A stretch of DNA of 12,901 bases from Desulfatitalea sp. (GTDB taxonomy: Bacteria > Desulfobacterota > Desulfobacteria > Desulfobacterales > Desulfosarcinaceae). The position numbers and the translations under genes were made by a program. Each line of letters starts with the position of its first letter. The stretch's first letter is position 1. This document shows positions 1 through 7,350 of the stretch, piece after piece. The DNA is taken from positions 1-12,901 of the forward strand of contig JABDRH010000291.1 in assembly GCA_013041835.1 (NCBI GenBank), written 5' to 3'. The notes under the pieces are model-generated. The model did no database searches, was not told the DNA's origin, and saw only the letters and a program-made list of their open reading frames with translations.

Positions 1-1009
1 GGGCGTAGTGCGACGCGTCGCAAAGCGTGCGTGCCTTTTTATGGGCGGGATGCTGAACCAGTACTTCTTCGCAGATGTTGATGACGCGGGCATAATCGCC
101 TTTTTGGAGAAGTGCTTGGGCCAGGTCTAATTTTTCGATGTTCGCTTGTTCGCTGATTTTTTTTCTTGCCCGGGCCAGGGCGAGATTGCGGCCTTTGAAA
201 CCGGGGCTAACCTGCTTAAAGTGTTCGATCGCCGAAAAGTACTTTTTTTTCTGCATCAGGTTGTTGCCCAGTTGGAAACGGGCAATGTCGCCCAACGACT
301 TGGCCTGGGCGTTGCCGGGGCTCAGGCCCTCAATTTTGTCCACCAAGGGCAAAACTTGTTGGAACTGCTTGCGCGCCAAGGCCTTTTTCGCTGACGCCAC
401 CAATGCATCGACGTCTTTCCGCGGCAGAAGATATCCTTGCGGTAGGTTCGGCAACAGTAGCGTTTCACCGACATAGAGTGGATTTTCAGGGTTGCGGTTG
501 TTGAAATAGGCAATGGTATACCCCTTGGTGGGATCTGCGTAAGCCTGTTTGGCGATACGGATCAGTGAGTCGCCGGGCTTGACGATGTAAACCGTCTGGT
601 CGGTGCGGTTGAGCAGTGTTTTCAGGTAGAAAAAAGCTTTTTCGTGGGACGGGTCGTAGCGCAAAACAATCAGAAATTGCCGGCGCGCGGCCTCATGGTC
701 GCCGCTTTGGAAAAGATCCAGACCCTTGCGCCAATGTTCCGCGGCACGAGCGGAAATGGTGGTTTCCAGGGCGTTGATCCGGCCCGGAATATGCTCATCC
801 TGGGGGTCGAGCTGAGCCGCCACCCGCCAGGCCAGCAGGGCTTGCTGAAGCTGGTCTTGTTGCTCGAAGGCTGCCGCGCGTTCGCGGTATGCTGTCGCGG
901 TGCTTGGCATATTTCCCGCCGATGGCGGTTGCTTGCGGGCCAGGGACAAGGTACACCCCCAGGCCAAAGCCGCCAGCACGATCAAGATCAGGAAGCGCAG
1001 CCGGTTCAT
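1..1009 (-). CDS. TPR/LysM-domain envelope protein (3' end outside the window)
   Basis: The frame is open for 336 codons from the ATG at 1009 to the left edge, so the C-terminus is missing. The protein starts with a hydrophobic signal segment (residues 5-18) followed by Cys19 in the context AWGC. This is a poor but possible lipobox. Alanine-rich helical pairs of TPR type lie at about 41-69, 86-131, 249-270 and 296-330. Between them, residues 140-188 form a LysM domain (VYIVKPGDSLIRIAKQAY at its start, ending in GETLLLP), a fold that binds peptidoglycan. A role as a cell-wall-associated scaffold or assembly factor is inferred. The start overlaps the stop of the deacetylase-like gene in an ATGA, so the two are translationally coupled and this is at least the third gene of the cyclase operon. 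The exact function is not recognised. Confidence 0.8.
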   Translation of the reverse strand, partial: MNRLRFLILIVLAALAWGCTLSLARKQPPSAGNMPSTATAYRERAAAFEQQDQLQQALLAWRVAAQLDPQDEHIPGRINALETTISARAAEHWRKGLDLFQSGDHEAARRQFLIVLRYDPSHEKAFFYLKTLLNRTDQTVYIVKPGDSLIRIAKQAYADPTKGYTIAYFNNRNPENPLYVGETLLLPNLPQGYLLPRKDVDALVASAKKALARKQFQQVLPLVDKIEGLSPGNAQAKSLGDIARFQLGNNLMQKKKYFSAIEHFKQVSPGFKGRNLALARARKKISEQANIEKLDLAQALLQKGDYARVINICEEVLVQHPAHKKARTLCDASHYA

Positions 1010-2019
1010 CGCAGGTCCGCCGTAATGAAAGTTTTCAAATCCTGGCTAAACTGTTTGGAGCCGCCGGTAGCACCGATCACGGCACGATGGATCTTGAAAC
1101 TATCGACGAAAAATGCGTTCTCACCCCGTTCCAGGGTAAAAGCGGCGCGGTAGCCGTGTTTTTTGAGCAAAGCGATGATCATGTCGTTGGCAAGGCCGCC
1201 CGGATAGGCGAAGAAACGGCAGGGCCGTTTCAGATGCGTGGTGATCTCTTTTTTGGGACGTAGAATTTCCGCTTCAAGGGTTTCAATGGCCGAGCGAGTC
1301 CGGGCACCGGCACCCAACCGCGTCAAATGACGTCCTGAATGGCCCGAGGTGCCGATATCGAAGCCGTCCGCCGTCATTTGCTCAAGGTTTTGCCAGCTCA
1401 TGTGACCGGCTGTGCCTATTCGCCGGGTGGCAATGAATATGGCCGCCCGCAATCCGTATCGCTTCAGGATGGGATAGGCTGTCTCAAACATCCAAGCTTC
1501 GGAGGTGTCCATGGTGATGACGATGGCCCGCTCGGGTAATTGCGCTTTCAAACGCAAATACGAGGTTAATTGCGAAGGGGAAATGGTATGATAACCGTTG
1601 GTGTGCAGGTATAGCATCTGGCTTTCAAAAGTGCGTGCCGATACCGCGTCGGTGGTTTTGGCGGCGGAGACAATTTTGGGGTAGTTCAATACCGGCACGA
1701 TCTGGTAGCCGTTGGGGGCCAGGCCGCCGTAAAACGAATGCGCAAACGGAATGACCAGCCGGTCCCCCGCCTTAGCGGAAGTTACGCCATTGTAGCGGGC
1801 GATGCGCCAGGTGTGGGACGAACTGCCCAGGTGCGTCTGCGCCAGCCCGGCCAGGGTATCTTCCGGCCCGACGGTGATAATGGAAAAATGCGGCGTGCGG
1901 ATGACTTCAGGCGTTCTTTCCTCGGGCCGCAGCAGATCGGTGCACCCGGCGGCGGCGGCCACCCAAAGCAGCACGAAAAAAAGTGCGCGAAACGGACGAA
2001 ACGGACTATTCGTTTGCAT
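1006..2019 (-). CDS. LysM plus NodB-like polysaccharide deacetylase family lipoprotein with degenerate metal motifs
   Basis: 337 residues from the ATG at 2019. This start is chosen because it gives a typical lipoprotein signal (FFVLLWVAAAAGC, lipid-modified Cys26). The in-frame ATG at 2103 would add 28 residues ahead of the signal, deep inside the cyclase gene. Residues 49-91 are a LysM domain (peptidoglycan binding). Residues about 106-337 follow the NodB/CE4 fold: VPVLNYPKI at 108-116, VITMDTSEA at 167-175, HSGRH at 227-231 and FAYPGG at 270-275. In active CE4 enzymes the first motif is TFDDG, with catalytic and metal-binding aspartates. Here Asp171 is kept but the second Asp is Thr172. The HxxxH pair is present but shifted relative to its usual place after IG. 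The protein may be a weak or non-catalytic glycan-binding relative. The gene overlaps the cyclase by 14 nt, with no clear Shine-Dalgarno, which suggests coupled translation. Confidence 0.82.
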   Translation of the reverse strand: MQTNSPFRPFRALFFVLLWVAAAAGCTDLLRPEERTPEVIRTPHFSIITVGPEDTLAGLAQTHLGSSSHTWRIARYNGVTSAKAGDRLVIPFAHSFYGGLAPNGYQIVPVLNYPKIVSAAKTTDAVSARTFESQMLYLHTNGYHTISPSQLTSYLRLKAQLPERAIVITMDTSEAWMFETAYPILKRYGLRAAIFIATRRIGTAGHMSWQNLEQMTADGFDIGTSGHSGRHLTRLGAGARTRSAIETLEAEILRPKKEITTHLKRPCRFFAYPGGLANDMIIALLKKHGYRAAFTLERGENAFFVDSFKIHRAVIGATGGSKQFSQDLKTFITADLR

Positions 2020-3760
2020 TGGATCGGCTTTGATGAATGTGAAGTAGCTTGTAAACTTGAACCGGTTCGGCTTTTCCCTTGATGGATTGAGGGCCCAGGG
2101 CATGCGTTTCCACGGCCGAGTCCACGTTGTCTTTTACTTTCTGGCTGATCACCGTTTCTCCGGGACCGGCGAAGCCGTTGAGTCGAGAGGCCAGGTTGAC
2201 GCTGTCGCCAATGACGGTATACTCCATCTTGGATTGGGACCCCACATTGCCGGCGACTACATCACCGGTGTGGATGCTGATGCCGATACGCGCCAGCAAC
2301 TGAATGCCATGGCGACTGTGCTTGTGTAATTCTTCCTGCAGATACATGGCCGCGCGCACCGCGCGGGTAATATGATCATCCCGATAGACCGGCACGCCGA
2401 AGACCGCCAGCACCGCATCACCGATGAATTTGTCGATGTAACCACCGTACTGGATAATAACCCGGGTGGTCAATTCGAGGTAGGTGTTGAGTGACTCAAC
2501 CACCTCTTCGGGCGAATGGCTCTCGGCAAAAGCGGTAAAGCCGCGCACATCGGCGAACAAAATGGTGGCCTGATTTCGGGTGCCTTTGAGCCAGGCGGTC
2601 TCAGGATTGGCCAAAATCATGTCCAACACTTCATTGCCCACATATTTGCCGAAGGATTTCTGGGTCATGGAATTTTTCCACAGCTCCTGTCCCATGCGAT
2701 TGAAAGCGGTCCCCAGGTTACCCAGTTCGTCGTTGCGTTTGACCGGTACGCGGTACTGGTAATTGCCCTGTGCGATCTCCTGGGTGGCCCGCACCAGATG
2801 GGAAATGGGCCGTGAGAATCGAAAGCCGTAGGCCACGGCCACCGCCAGGCCGACCACGATGATGGTCAGGGTGATGACCACTACCGAAAGCCTTTCCCGG
2901 CGGACCAGGTCGTCTATGAAATCCAGGGAGATGCCCACGTGCACCTGGCCCAGGGCCTTGTCCTTGAAGCTGATGGTGCGATACAAATCCAGTAGTCGCT
3001 CGCCGTTGGGACGGTTGTAGCTGTAGTAAACCACACCGTCTTTTTCGGTTACCGTCGGATGGTCCACGAAGTGCTTGAAGGGCACGCCGATCAGATTGAT
3101 GTCGGTATGCGCCTTGATGCGGTTATTGGGACCGACGATCAGGGCATAGCGGAACCCTTTCACATTGGAGGCCTCTTTAATCAGCGTGTTGAGCCGCAGG
3201 ATATCGTCTTCGAGCAAGGGAATGGGCGCATTGTTGGCAAAGTAGCTGAGACTGACCATGCCCAAAAGAACGGTCTGGTCGTACAAGCGATCTTTTTGTT
3301 GATTCAACACCACAAGGCTAAGGGTGAAGATGGTCAATACGATAATAAAGGTGGTGGCCGCGGCCATCTGTAGCCACATGGGCAGGCGCGGCTTGGGTAA
3401 CTGTTCGAAATAGGTGCCGTACTTGTGGCTGAGCAGTTCGCGGATATCGTCGTTCAAAGAAGTGACTTCGATCTGGTATTCCGCATTGATGGCGCCAATG
3501 ATCCGCTCTTCATCGGCAAATCCCAGCTCCACGACGATACGCCCCAGGCGCACGGCGCGTCCCTTTTGCATCAACGTCTCGCGCTGGGCGTCAAGGGCCG
3601 TTTTCAACTGAAATTCGGTGATCACGTTGTTGCGTTTAAGCGTTTCGCCGATGAACAGGTCGTCCCGGGTAACGCGTCCGCGCTGGAAACGGATGAATAC
3701 CCGGTTGAAAAGGGCGCCAATGGACTTAAATAGGCGTGCTTTGTTCAATTTGAACCCCAT
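2006..3760 (-). CDS. membrane class III adenylate cyclase with N-terminal MshEN-like domain, sensor region and HAMP
   Basis: 584 residues. Makes cAMP from ATP at the inner membrane (family knowledge). Domains in order: residues 34-98 carry two tandem MshEN-type motifs (FIGETLKRNNVI at 36-47 and RLGRIVVELGF at 71-81), a domain that binds c-di-GMP in GspE/MshE ATPases. A first membrane helix spans 129-152. A periplasmic sensor-like region spans about 155-288. A second helix spans 291-312, then HAMP at 314-360. The cyclase domain spans 395-575. All expected catalytic residues are visible: metal ligands Asp404 (FADVRGFT) and Asp448 (KFIGD), adenine-selecting Lys444 and Asp519 (YTVIGDSVN), and Asn522 and Arg526. 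Adenylate rather than guanylate specificity is therefore likely. The start at 3760 has AGGA upstream. It is the first gene of an operon with two envelope proteins. Confidence 0.9.
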   Translation of the reverse strand: MGFKLNKARLFKSIGALFNRVFIRFQRGRVTRDDLFIGETLKRNNVITEFQLKTALDAQRETLMQKGRAVRLGRIVVELGFADEERIIGAINAEYQIEVTSLNDDIRELLSHKYGTYFEQLPKPRLPMWLQMAAATTFIIVLTIFTLSLVVLNQQKDRLYDQTVLLGMVSLSYFANNAPIPLLEDDILRLNTLIKEASNVKGFRYALIVGPNNRIKAHTDINLIGVPFKHFVDHPTVTEKDGVVYYSYNRPNGERLLDLYRTISFKDKALGQVHVGISLDFIDDLVRRERLSVVVITLTIIVVGLAVAVAYGFRFSRPISHLVRATQEIAQGNYQYRVPVKRNDELGNLGTAFNRMGQELWKNSMTQKSFGKYVGNEVLDMILANPETAWLKGTRNQATILFADVRGFTAFAESHSPEEVVESLNTYLELTTRVIIQYGGYIDKFIGDAVLAVFGVPVYRDDHITRAVRAAMYLQEELHKHSRHGIQLLARIGISIHTGDVVAGNVGSQSKMEYTVIGDSVNLASRLNGFAGPGETVISQKVKDNVDSAVETHALGPQSIKGKAEPVQVYKLLHIHQSRSNANE

Positions 3761-3821
3761 AATCGTCCTGGCTTGAATGGTGCGTTGGCGGGCAAGGTGC
3801 CAGCTTTACGATGTGGCATTT

Positions 3822-3850
3822 ACTATAGTGAGATAACCCGCTGTTGTCAA
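3822..3850 (-). promoter_or_regulatory. sigma70-type promoter for the cyclase operon
   Basis: On the minus strand TTGACA (3850-3845) is followed after exactly 17 nt by TATAGT (3827-3822). This is a perfect -35 box and a 5/6 -10 box. Transcription would start near 3815 and give a leader of about 55 nt before the cyclase ATG at 3760. It lies in the 253-bp divergent gap between the cyclase and the small gene at 4014. The rest of that gap holds no gene, and no equally good plus-strand promoter was found in it. Confidence 0.7.
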
Positions 3851-4013
3851 AAGCATACTTTTATGGAAGGCCCGCATCGCGTCACGTCAAACCTCCAAGA
3901 TACGAGCCTGTTTTGCATGGCCCCCTTTTCCATCCATGATCAATGGTTATTATCGTAAATACTTGCGGAAAACATGAGAACGTATTTTCCTGAACCCAAG
4001 GAAGGAGCGCATC

Positions 4014-4265
4014 ATGATCGATAAAAGCGAACTATGCGAAAAGATCCGGGAGATCTATCCCGATATTGGTGAGTGTGGAATCGACATTGAGGCGGACTAT
4101 GACGCCGCGCAAAAGCGTTGGGTCGTGGATTTAAAGCATGACCGGCACCACCTGAAAACCTACCTGGAGGATGGTGACGCCGAGGTTTGCCTGGCCGGCG
4201 GGCAGTGCGTGGGCTTAGGCGTCGAAATCGCCCAACTGCGCGGCAATATTGAACGCATGTCCTAA
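4014..4265 (+). CDS. small conserved-looking protein of unknown function
   Basis: 83 residues, soluble and acidic overall, with no signal peptide or membrane segment. The start is well supported by AAGGAG upstream of ATG (4014). It contains three cysteines (Cys8, and two in the C-terminal half in EVCLAGGQC), a central strand-rich part (RWVVDLKHDRHHLKTYLEDG) and a C-terminal helix (VGLGVEIAQLRGNIERM). The final CLAGGQC pair could bind metal or form a disulfide, but no known motif is complete. It sits alone after the divergent promoter region, 94 bp ahead of fumC, and may be co-transcribed with it. The family is not recognised with certainty. The overall impression is of a small protein of Desulfobacterota genomes without assigned function. 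Confidence 0.75.
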   Translation: MIDKSELCEKIREIYPDIGECGIDIEADYDAAQKRWVVDLKHDRHHLKTYLEDGDAEVCLAGGQCVGLGVEIAQLRGNIERMS

Positions 4266-4359
4266 CCGGCTGTCTGTCAGCAGCGCGTGGACGTGGCTTG
4301 GACTGCCGTTCGTGCATTCTTAATGATCCGGCCGTGCGCCATCCCATGGGGGAAGACCT

Positions 4360-5751
4360 ATGCCTTCAACCGAAACCAGCGTTGTTTTTCGTGATGAACG
4401 CGACAGCATGGGCGTGGTGCGTGTGCCGGCCGAGGCCTACTACGGCCCCCAGACCCAGCGGGCGGTGAACAATTTCATGCGCAGCGGCCTGAAGCCGCCC
4501 ATCGACCTTGTCCGTAGCCTGGCGTTGATCAAGCGTTGTGCCGCGTTGACGAACAAAACCCTGGGGCTGCTGGAGAAGCGCCTGGCGGACGTTATTGTGC
4601 AGGCGGCCGAGGAGGCCGTGGCGGGCCGCTTCGACAACCAATTCGTGGTGGATCTGTTTCAGACCGGATCAGGCACCTCCACCAATATGAATATGAACGA
4701 GGTGTTGGCCTCCCGGGCCAACGAAATTCTCACCGGTCGGCGGGGCGGACGTGAACCGGTGCATCCCAACGACCACGTCAACCTGGGGCAGTCGAGCAAC
4801 GACTTGATTCCCTCGGCGATTCATGTGGCGGCGGCGCGTCTGGCGGTTCAGGAGCTGCAGCCGGCCTTGGCCCATTTGCGTCGAACCTTGGCGGCCAAAA
4901 TGTCAGCCTTTGGTACTATCCGCAAAATCGGCCGCACCCACTTGCAGGATGCGGTCCCCATTACCCTGGGCAATGCTTTTTCGGCCTTTGCCCGTCAGAT
5001 CGAGCTGGCCGAGGCGCGCATTGCGTCGGTCATGCCCCGGTTGACCGAATTGGCCCTGGGCGGCACCGCGGTGGGCAGCGGGCTGAATACACACCCTGAA
5101 TTCGCTTCGCGCACCATTGCCGATCTTTCCGCTCAAACCGGCATTCATTTTGCCGAAGCGGCCAATCATTACGAGGCGCAGGCCGCCCGGGACGCTGTGG
5201 TGGAAACCAGCGGCGTACTTAAAACGGTTGCCGTGAGCCTGGTGAAAATCGCCAACGACCTTCGCTGGCTTGGTTCGGGACCACGCTGCGGCATCGGCGA
5301 ACTCAAACTACCCGCCTTGCAGCCGGGGTCGTCCATCATGCCGGGCAAGGTCAATCCGGTGATCCCCGAGGCAGTGATCCAGGCTGCCTACCAAATCATG
5401 GGCAATGACGCCACCATTACCTTGTGCGGCCAGGCAGGCAATTTCGAACTGAATGTAACACTGCCGGTATTGGCGCACAACCTGTTGCAATCCCTCAATT
5501 TGCTTGCCGGATCGAGTCGGCTGTTGGCCGATAAGTGCCTGAGGGACCTTTCGGCAGACCCGGCGCGCTGTGAGCAATACATCGAGGGCAGCCTCGCGCT
5601 GGCCACGCTTTTTGTGCCTCATATTGGTTATGACCGGGCGGCCGATCTGGCCAAGCAGGCCTATAACCAAGGTAAAACGGTGCGGCAAGTGGCGCTGGAG
5701 AACCAGGTCCTGCCCGAAGCGCGGATTCATCAACTGTTGGGTGAAAAATAG
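4360..5751 (+). CDS. fumC: class II fumarate hydratase (fumarase C)
   Basis: 463 residues, the normal length for class II fumarases. Catalyses reversible hydration of fumarate to L-malate in the cytoplasm as a homotetramer, without an iron-sulfur cluster. Signatures seen: TGSGTSTNMNMNEV at 102-115, HPNDHVNLGQSSND at 135-148, RTHLQDAVP at 192-200 (catalytic His194), and the superfamily signature GSSIMPGKVNP at 323-333 holding the catalytic serine on the mobile loop. TGSGT followed by NMNMNEV favours fumarase over aspartate ammonia-lyase, which usually has TGAGTSTNMNANEV. The ATG at 4360 follows a GGGGGAAG ribosome binding site. In sulfate reducers it serves the complete or partial TCA cycle. 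No other TCA gene lies beside it. The oxygen-stable, cluster-free enzyme type fits the neighbouring stress genes, but that link is inference. Confidence 0.95.
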   Translation: MPSTETSVVFRDERDSMGVVRVPAEAYYGPQTQRAVNNFMRSGLKPPIDLVRSLALIKRCAALTNKTLGLLEKRLADVIVQAAEEAVAGRFDNQFVVDLFQTGSGTSTNMNMNEVLASRANEILTGRRGGREPVHPNDHVNLGQSSNDLIPSAIHVAAARLAVQELQPALAHLRRTLAAKMSAFGTIRKIGRTHLQDAVPITLGNAFSAFARQIELAEARIASVMPRLTELALGGTAVGSGLNTHPEFASRTIADLSAQTGIHFAEAANHYEAQAARDAVVETSGVLKTVAVSLVKIANDLRWLGSGPRCGIGELKLPALQPGSSIMPGKVNPVIPEAVIQAAYQIMGNDATITLCGQAGNFELNVTLPVLAHNLLQSLNLLAGSSRLLADKCLRDLSADPARCEQYIEGSLALATLFVPHIGYDRAADLAKQAYNQGKTVRQVALENQVLPEARIHQLLGEK

Positions 5752-5786
5752 ACCGCGAACTATGGTCAAACCGGCTTGTTTCATGT

Positions 5787-5816
5787 ATGACGCCGTTATC
5801 ACACGCGGCTCGTCAT
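5787..5816 (+). other. possible hairpin between fumC and the zinc-ribbon gene
   Basis: ATGACGCCG (5787-5795) can pair with CGGC-TC-GTCAT (5806-5816). This gives nine base pairs with a two-base bulge and a ten-base loop. It ends just ahead of the AAGGAGG that serves the next gene and has no T-run, so it is not a classical terminator. It could be an mRNA processing or stabilising element, or chance. Confidence 0.3.
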
Positions 5817-5829
5817 CAAGGAGGATAAA

Positions 5830-6036
5830 ATGACTGAAAAACGTTATCAGATTAAAACCGCTTGTCCCCAATGTGGCTGCAGCTTCGCCACGCACCTGTC
5901 AACCGAGGAGCTGAAAGAACGGTACGGCGAAGTACCCAATATTGAAATGGAGTGCGGCGAGTGCATGCGCCAATACACCACCGCCATGGCGGATGCCTGT
6001 CCGGAGTGGGACAAAGAATGCAAAATGAAAGGATGA
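5830..6036 (+). CDS. small cysteine-rich zinc-ribbon-like protein
   Basis: 68 residues. An ideal AAGGAGG precedes the ATG at 5830. Two CxxC knuckles, Cys12-x2-Cys15 (CPQC, with an extra Cys17) and Cys42-x2-Cys45 (CGEC), are 26 residues apart, as in zinc ribbons. Two further cysteines, Cys57 and Cys64, lie in the tail (ACPEWDKECK). It probably binds zinc, or possibly an Fe-S centre, but no enzymatic domain is visible. The stop is 7 nt before the start of the diiron protein, whose ribosome binding site lies within the end of this gene, so the two form one operon. A helper or redox role beside the rubrerythrin-like protein is inference only. Confidence 0.8.
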   Translation: MTEKRYQIKTACPQCGCSFATHLSTEELKERYGEVPNIEMECGECMRQYTTAMADACPEWDKECKMKG

Positions 6037-6043
6037 TCAACAA

Positions 6044-6517
6044 ATGATGTACGACTTCAACGCCGATGACATGTTTGAAATCGCCGAGCAACTGGAGCGC
6101 AACGGGGCCGCCTTTTACCGTAAAGCCGCCGGCGCGGTGGATGCCGGACAGGGGCGCGATCTGCTTCTCAAGCTGGCGGCCATGGAAGATGACCACGAAA
6201 AGGCTTTCGCCCAGATGCGTACCCAACTGACCTCCGGCGAGAAGCAGGCCACGGTGTTCGATCCCGCTGGCGAAGCCGCAACCTATCTCAAGGCCCTGGC
6301 CGACACGCGGGTTTTCTTTGAAAAACAGATCGACACTTCGTCCATGCAGGCCATTTTAAAAGATGCCATTACGGCCGAGAAGGATTCCATCGTCTTTTAT
6401 CTGGGCATGCGCCAGGCCGTGCCTGAAAACCTGGGGCGCGATCGCTTAGACGATGTAATCCAGGAAGAGATGGGCCACATTCGCCTTCTGTCCATGGAAT
6501 TGACCGCCCTTCGGTAA
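6044..6517 (+). CDS. rubrerythrin-like ferritin-fold diiron protein (no rubredoxin domain)
   Basis: 157 residues forming a four-helix ferritin-like domain. The diiron ligands are all visible: Glu18 (QLERNGAAFY), Glu48-x2-His51 (MEDDHEKAF), Glu112 (AEKDSIVFY) and Glu142-x2-His145 (EEMGHIRLL). The family includes rubrerythrins, which reduce hydrogen peroxide to water in anaerobes. This member lacks the C-terminal CxxC rubredoxin domain, so electrons must come from another protein, possibly the small Cys-rich protein encoded just upstream (inference). The reading frame begins with two consecutive ATGs at 6044 and 6047. AAAGGA of the preceding gene's last codons acts as ribosome binding site. It ends 20 nt before the convergent regulator gene, with no obvious terminator between. 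Confidence 0.88.
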   Translation: MMYDFNADDMFEIAEQLERNGAAFYRKAAGAVDAGQGRDLLLKLAAMEDDHEKAFAQMRTQLTSGEKQATVFDPAGEAATYLKALADTRVFFEKQIDTSSMQAILKDAITAEKDSIVFYLGMRQAVPENLGRDRLDDVIQEEMGHIRLLSMELTALR

Positions 6518-6537
6518 GCGTGGAACAGTTGAACACA

Positions 6538-7227
6538 TTAATCCACCAACCTACCGGTAACCGATAGATCGTCCAGTGCCGGACGGTCCAGCAAGGTGAT
6601 GGCACTGCCGTTCACCTCGATATACCCCTGGGCCGACATCTTGTTGAAAATACGCGACAAGGTTTCCGGGATGGTACCCAGCAAGCTGGCCAGCTGCCCT
6701 TTGGAAATGGGTAGCCGCACCACATCCGGGCCGGCCTGTTCCTCGGACAGTACAAGAAGGTACGAGGCCAGCCGGCCCGGCACTTCCTTGAGGGAGAGGT
6801 TCTCGATCTGCACGGTGAACTGCCGCAGGCGCATGCTCAATACGGCCAGCATATTCATGGCCAGCGAAGGATTGGCTGTGATCAGGTCGATGAAAGCCCG
6901 GCGGGGAAAAAAGATCAGGCGGCTGCCGTCCACCGCCTGAGCATTTGCTGGAAAATGTTTGCCGGCAAAGACCGGGACTTCGCCAAAGGGCTGGCCGGGG
7001 CCGTAGATGTGCAGGATCTGCTCCTTGCCTTCGGCCGATACTTTGTATATCTTTACCTTGCCGGCGGCCACGATGTAGAACCCATTTCCCTCGTCATCCT
7101 CCCTGAAAATCGTCTCGCCGCGTTTCAAGGCCACTTCCCGTCCGATGCCTTCGAGCTGATCCAACTGGTCTTTGCTCAAACCGGCAAACATGGGGCTTTC
7201 GGCAATAGTGTCACGTTTTGGTCGCAT
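6538..7227 (-). CDS. hcpR: Crp/Fnr-family regulator, HcpR-like
   Basis: 229 residues from the ATG at 7227, preceded by GGAG at 8-nt spacing. An in-frame ATG at 7311 would put the operator inside the coding region and is rejected. An N-terminal cyclic-nucleotide-binding-type beta barrel (about 15-115) and a long dimer helix (about 120-145) precede a winged HTH (about 174-208). The recognition helix IPETLSRIF has Glu188, Ser191 and Arg192, the E--SR pattern that reads TTGA half-sites in Fnr. The whole protein contains no cysteine, so it cannot hold the Fnr iron-sulfur cluster. HcpR proteins, which control hcp in anaerobes and are reported to sense nitric oxide through heme, fit better. It is transcribed divergently from hcp across a palindrome, so it probably controls hcp and perhaps itself. 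Confidence 0.85.
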   Translation of the reverse strand: MRPKRDTIAESPMFAGLSKDQLDQLEGIGREVALKRGETIFREDDEGNGFYIVAAGKVKIYKVSAEGKEQILHIYGPGQPFGEVPVFAGKHFPANAQAVDGSRLIFFPRRAFIDLITANPSLAMNMLAVLSMRLRQFTVQIENLSLKEVPGRLASYLLVLSEEQAGPDVVRLPISKGQLASLLGTIPETLSRIFNKMSAQGYIEVNGSAITLLDRPALDDLSVTGRLVD

Positions 7228-7281
7228 ATCGGATGCTCCAAGCGATTCTGATGGATCAAAAATGGATAAATGTCCTGCGAT

Positions 7282-7295
7282 TTGATCCAAGTCAA
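7282..7295. promoter_or_regulatory. Fnr/HcpR-type operator between hcpR and hcp
   Basis: TTGAT-CCAA-GTCAA is a near-perfect inverted repeat with 4-nt spacing. One arm matches the Fnr half-site (TTGAT) and the other the TTGAC half-site typical of HcpR targets. A weak -10-like TAAGGT (7318-7323) would put the operator centre near -41.5 for hcp, the classical class II activator position. On the minus strand the site contains TTGACT, a possible -35 box for hcpR, which would allow autoregulation. Both promoter assignments are inference. Confidence 0.68.
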
Positions 7296-7350
7296 GGAAA
7301 ATGCGGCCCACAATGGATAAGGTCTAAATAAAGCAACCCAACCATGACCA

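Noticed and set aside
644..1153. A 169-codon plus-strand frame across the first two minus-strand genes
   Set aside because: It is antisense to the LysM/TPR gene and the deacetylase-like gene, whose frames show signal peptides and domains. Its protein has no such features.
3931..4013. A plus-strand promoter for the gene at 4014 using TATTAT at 3948-3953
   Set aside because: No acceptable -35 box lies at 16-18 nt upstream. The inverted repeat GGAAAA/TTTTCC (3967-3990) has a 12-nt spacer and is not convincing as an operator.
4360..5751. Aspartate ammonia-lyase (AspA) as the identity of the lyase
   Set aside because: The motif TGSGTSTNMNMNEV is the fumarase form. AspA usually has TGAGT and NMNANEV.
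5308..5895. A 195-codon minus-strand frame opposite the end of fumC
   Set aside because: It lies over highly conserved fumarase sequence and has no domain or ribosome binding site of its own.
6538..7227. Calling the regulator Fnr or Crp
   Set aside because: It has no cysteines for an Fe-S cluster. The recognition helix has E--SR rather than the Crp pattern RE--GR, and its position opposite hcp fits HcpR.
7228..7311. Extended N-terminus for the HcpR-like regulator from the ATG at 7311
   Set aside because: The added 28 residues would include the operator, and the ATG at 7227 has a GGAG at proper spacing and matches the usual family start.
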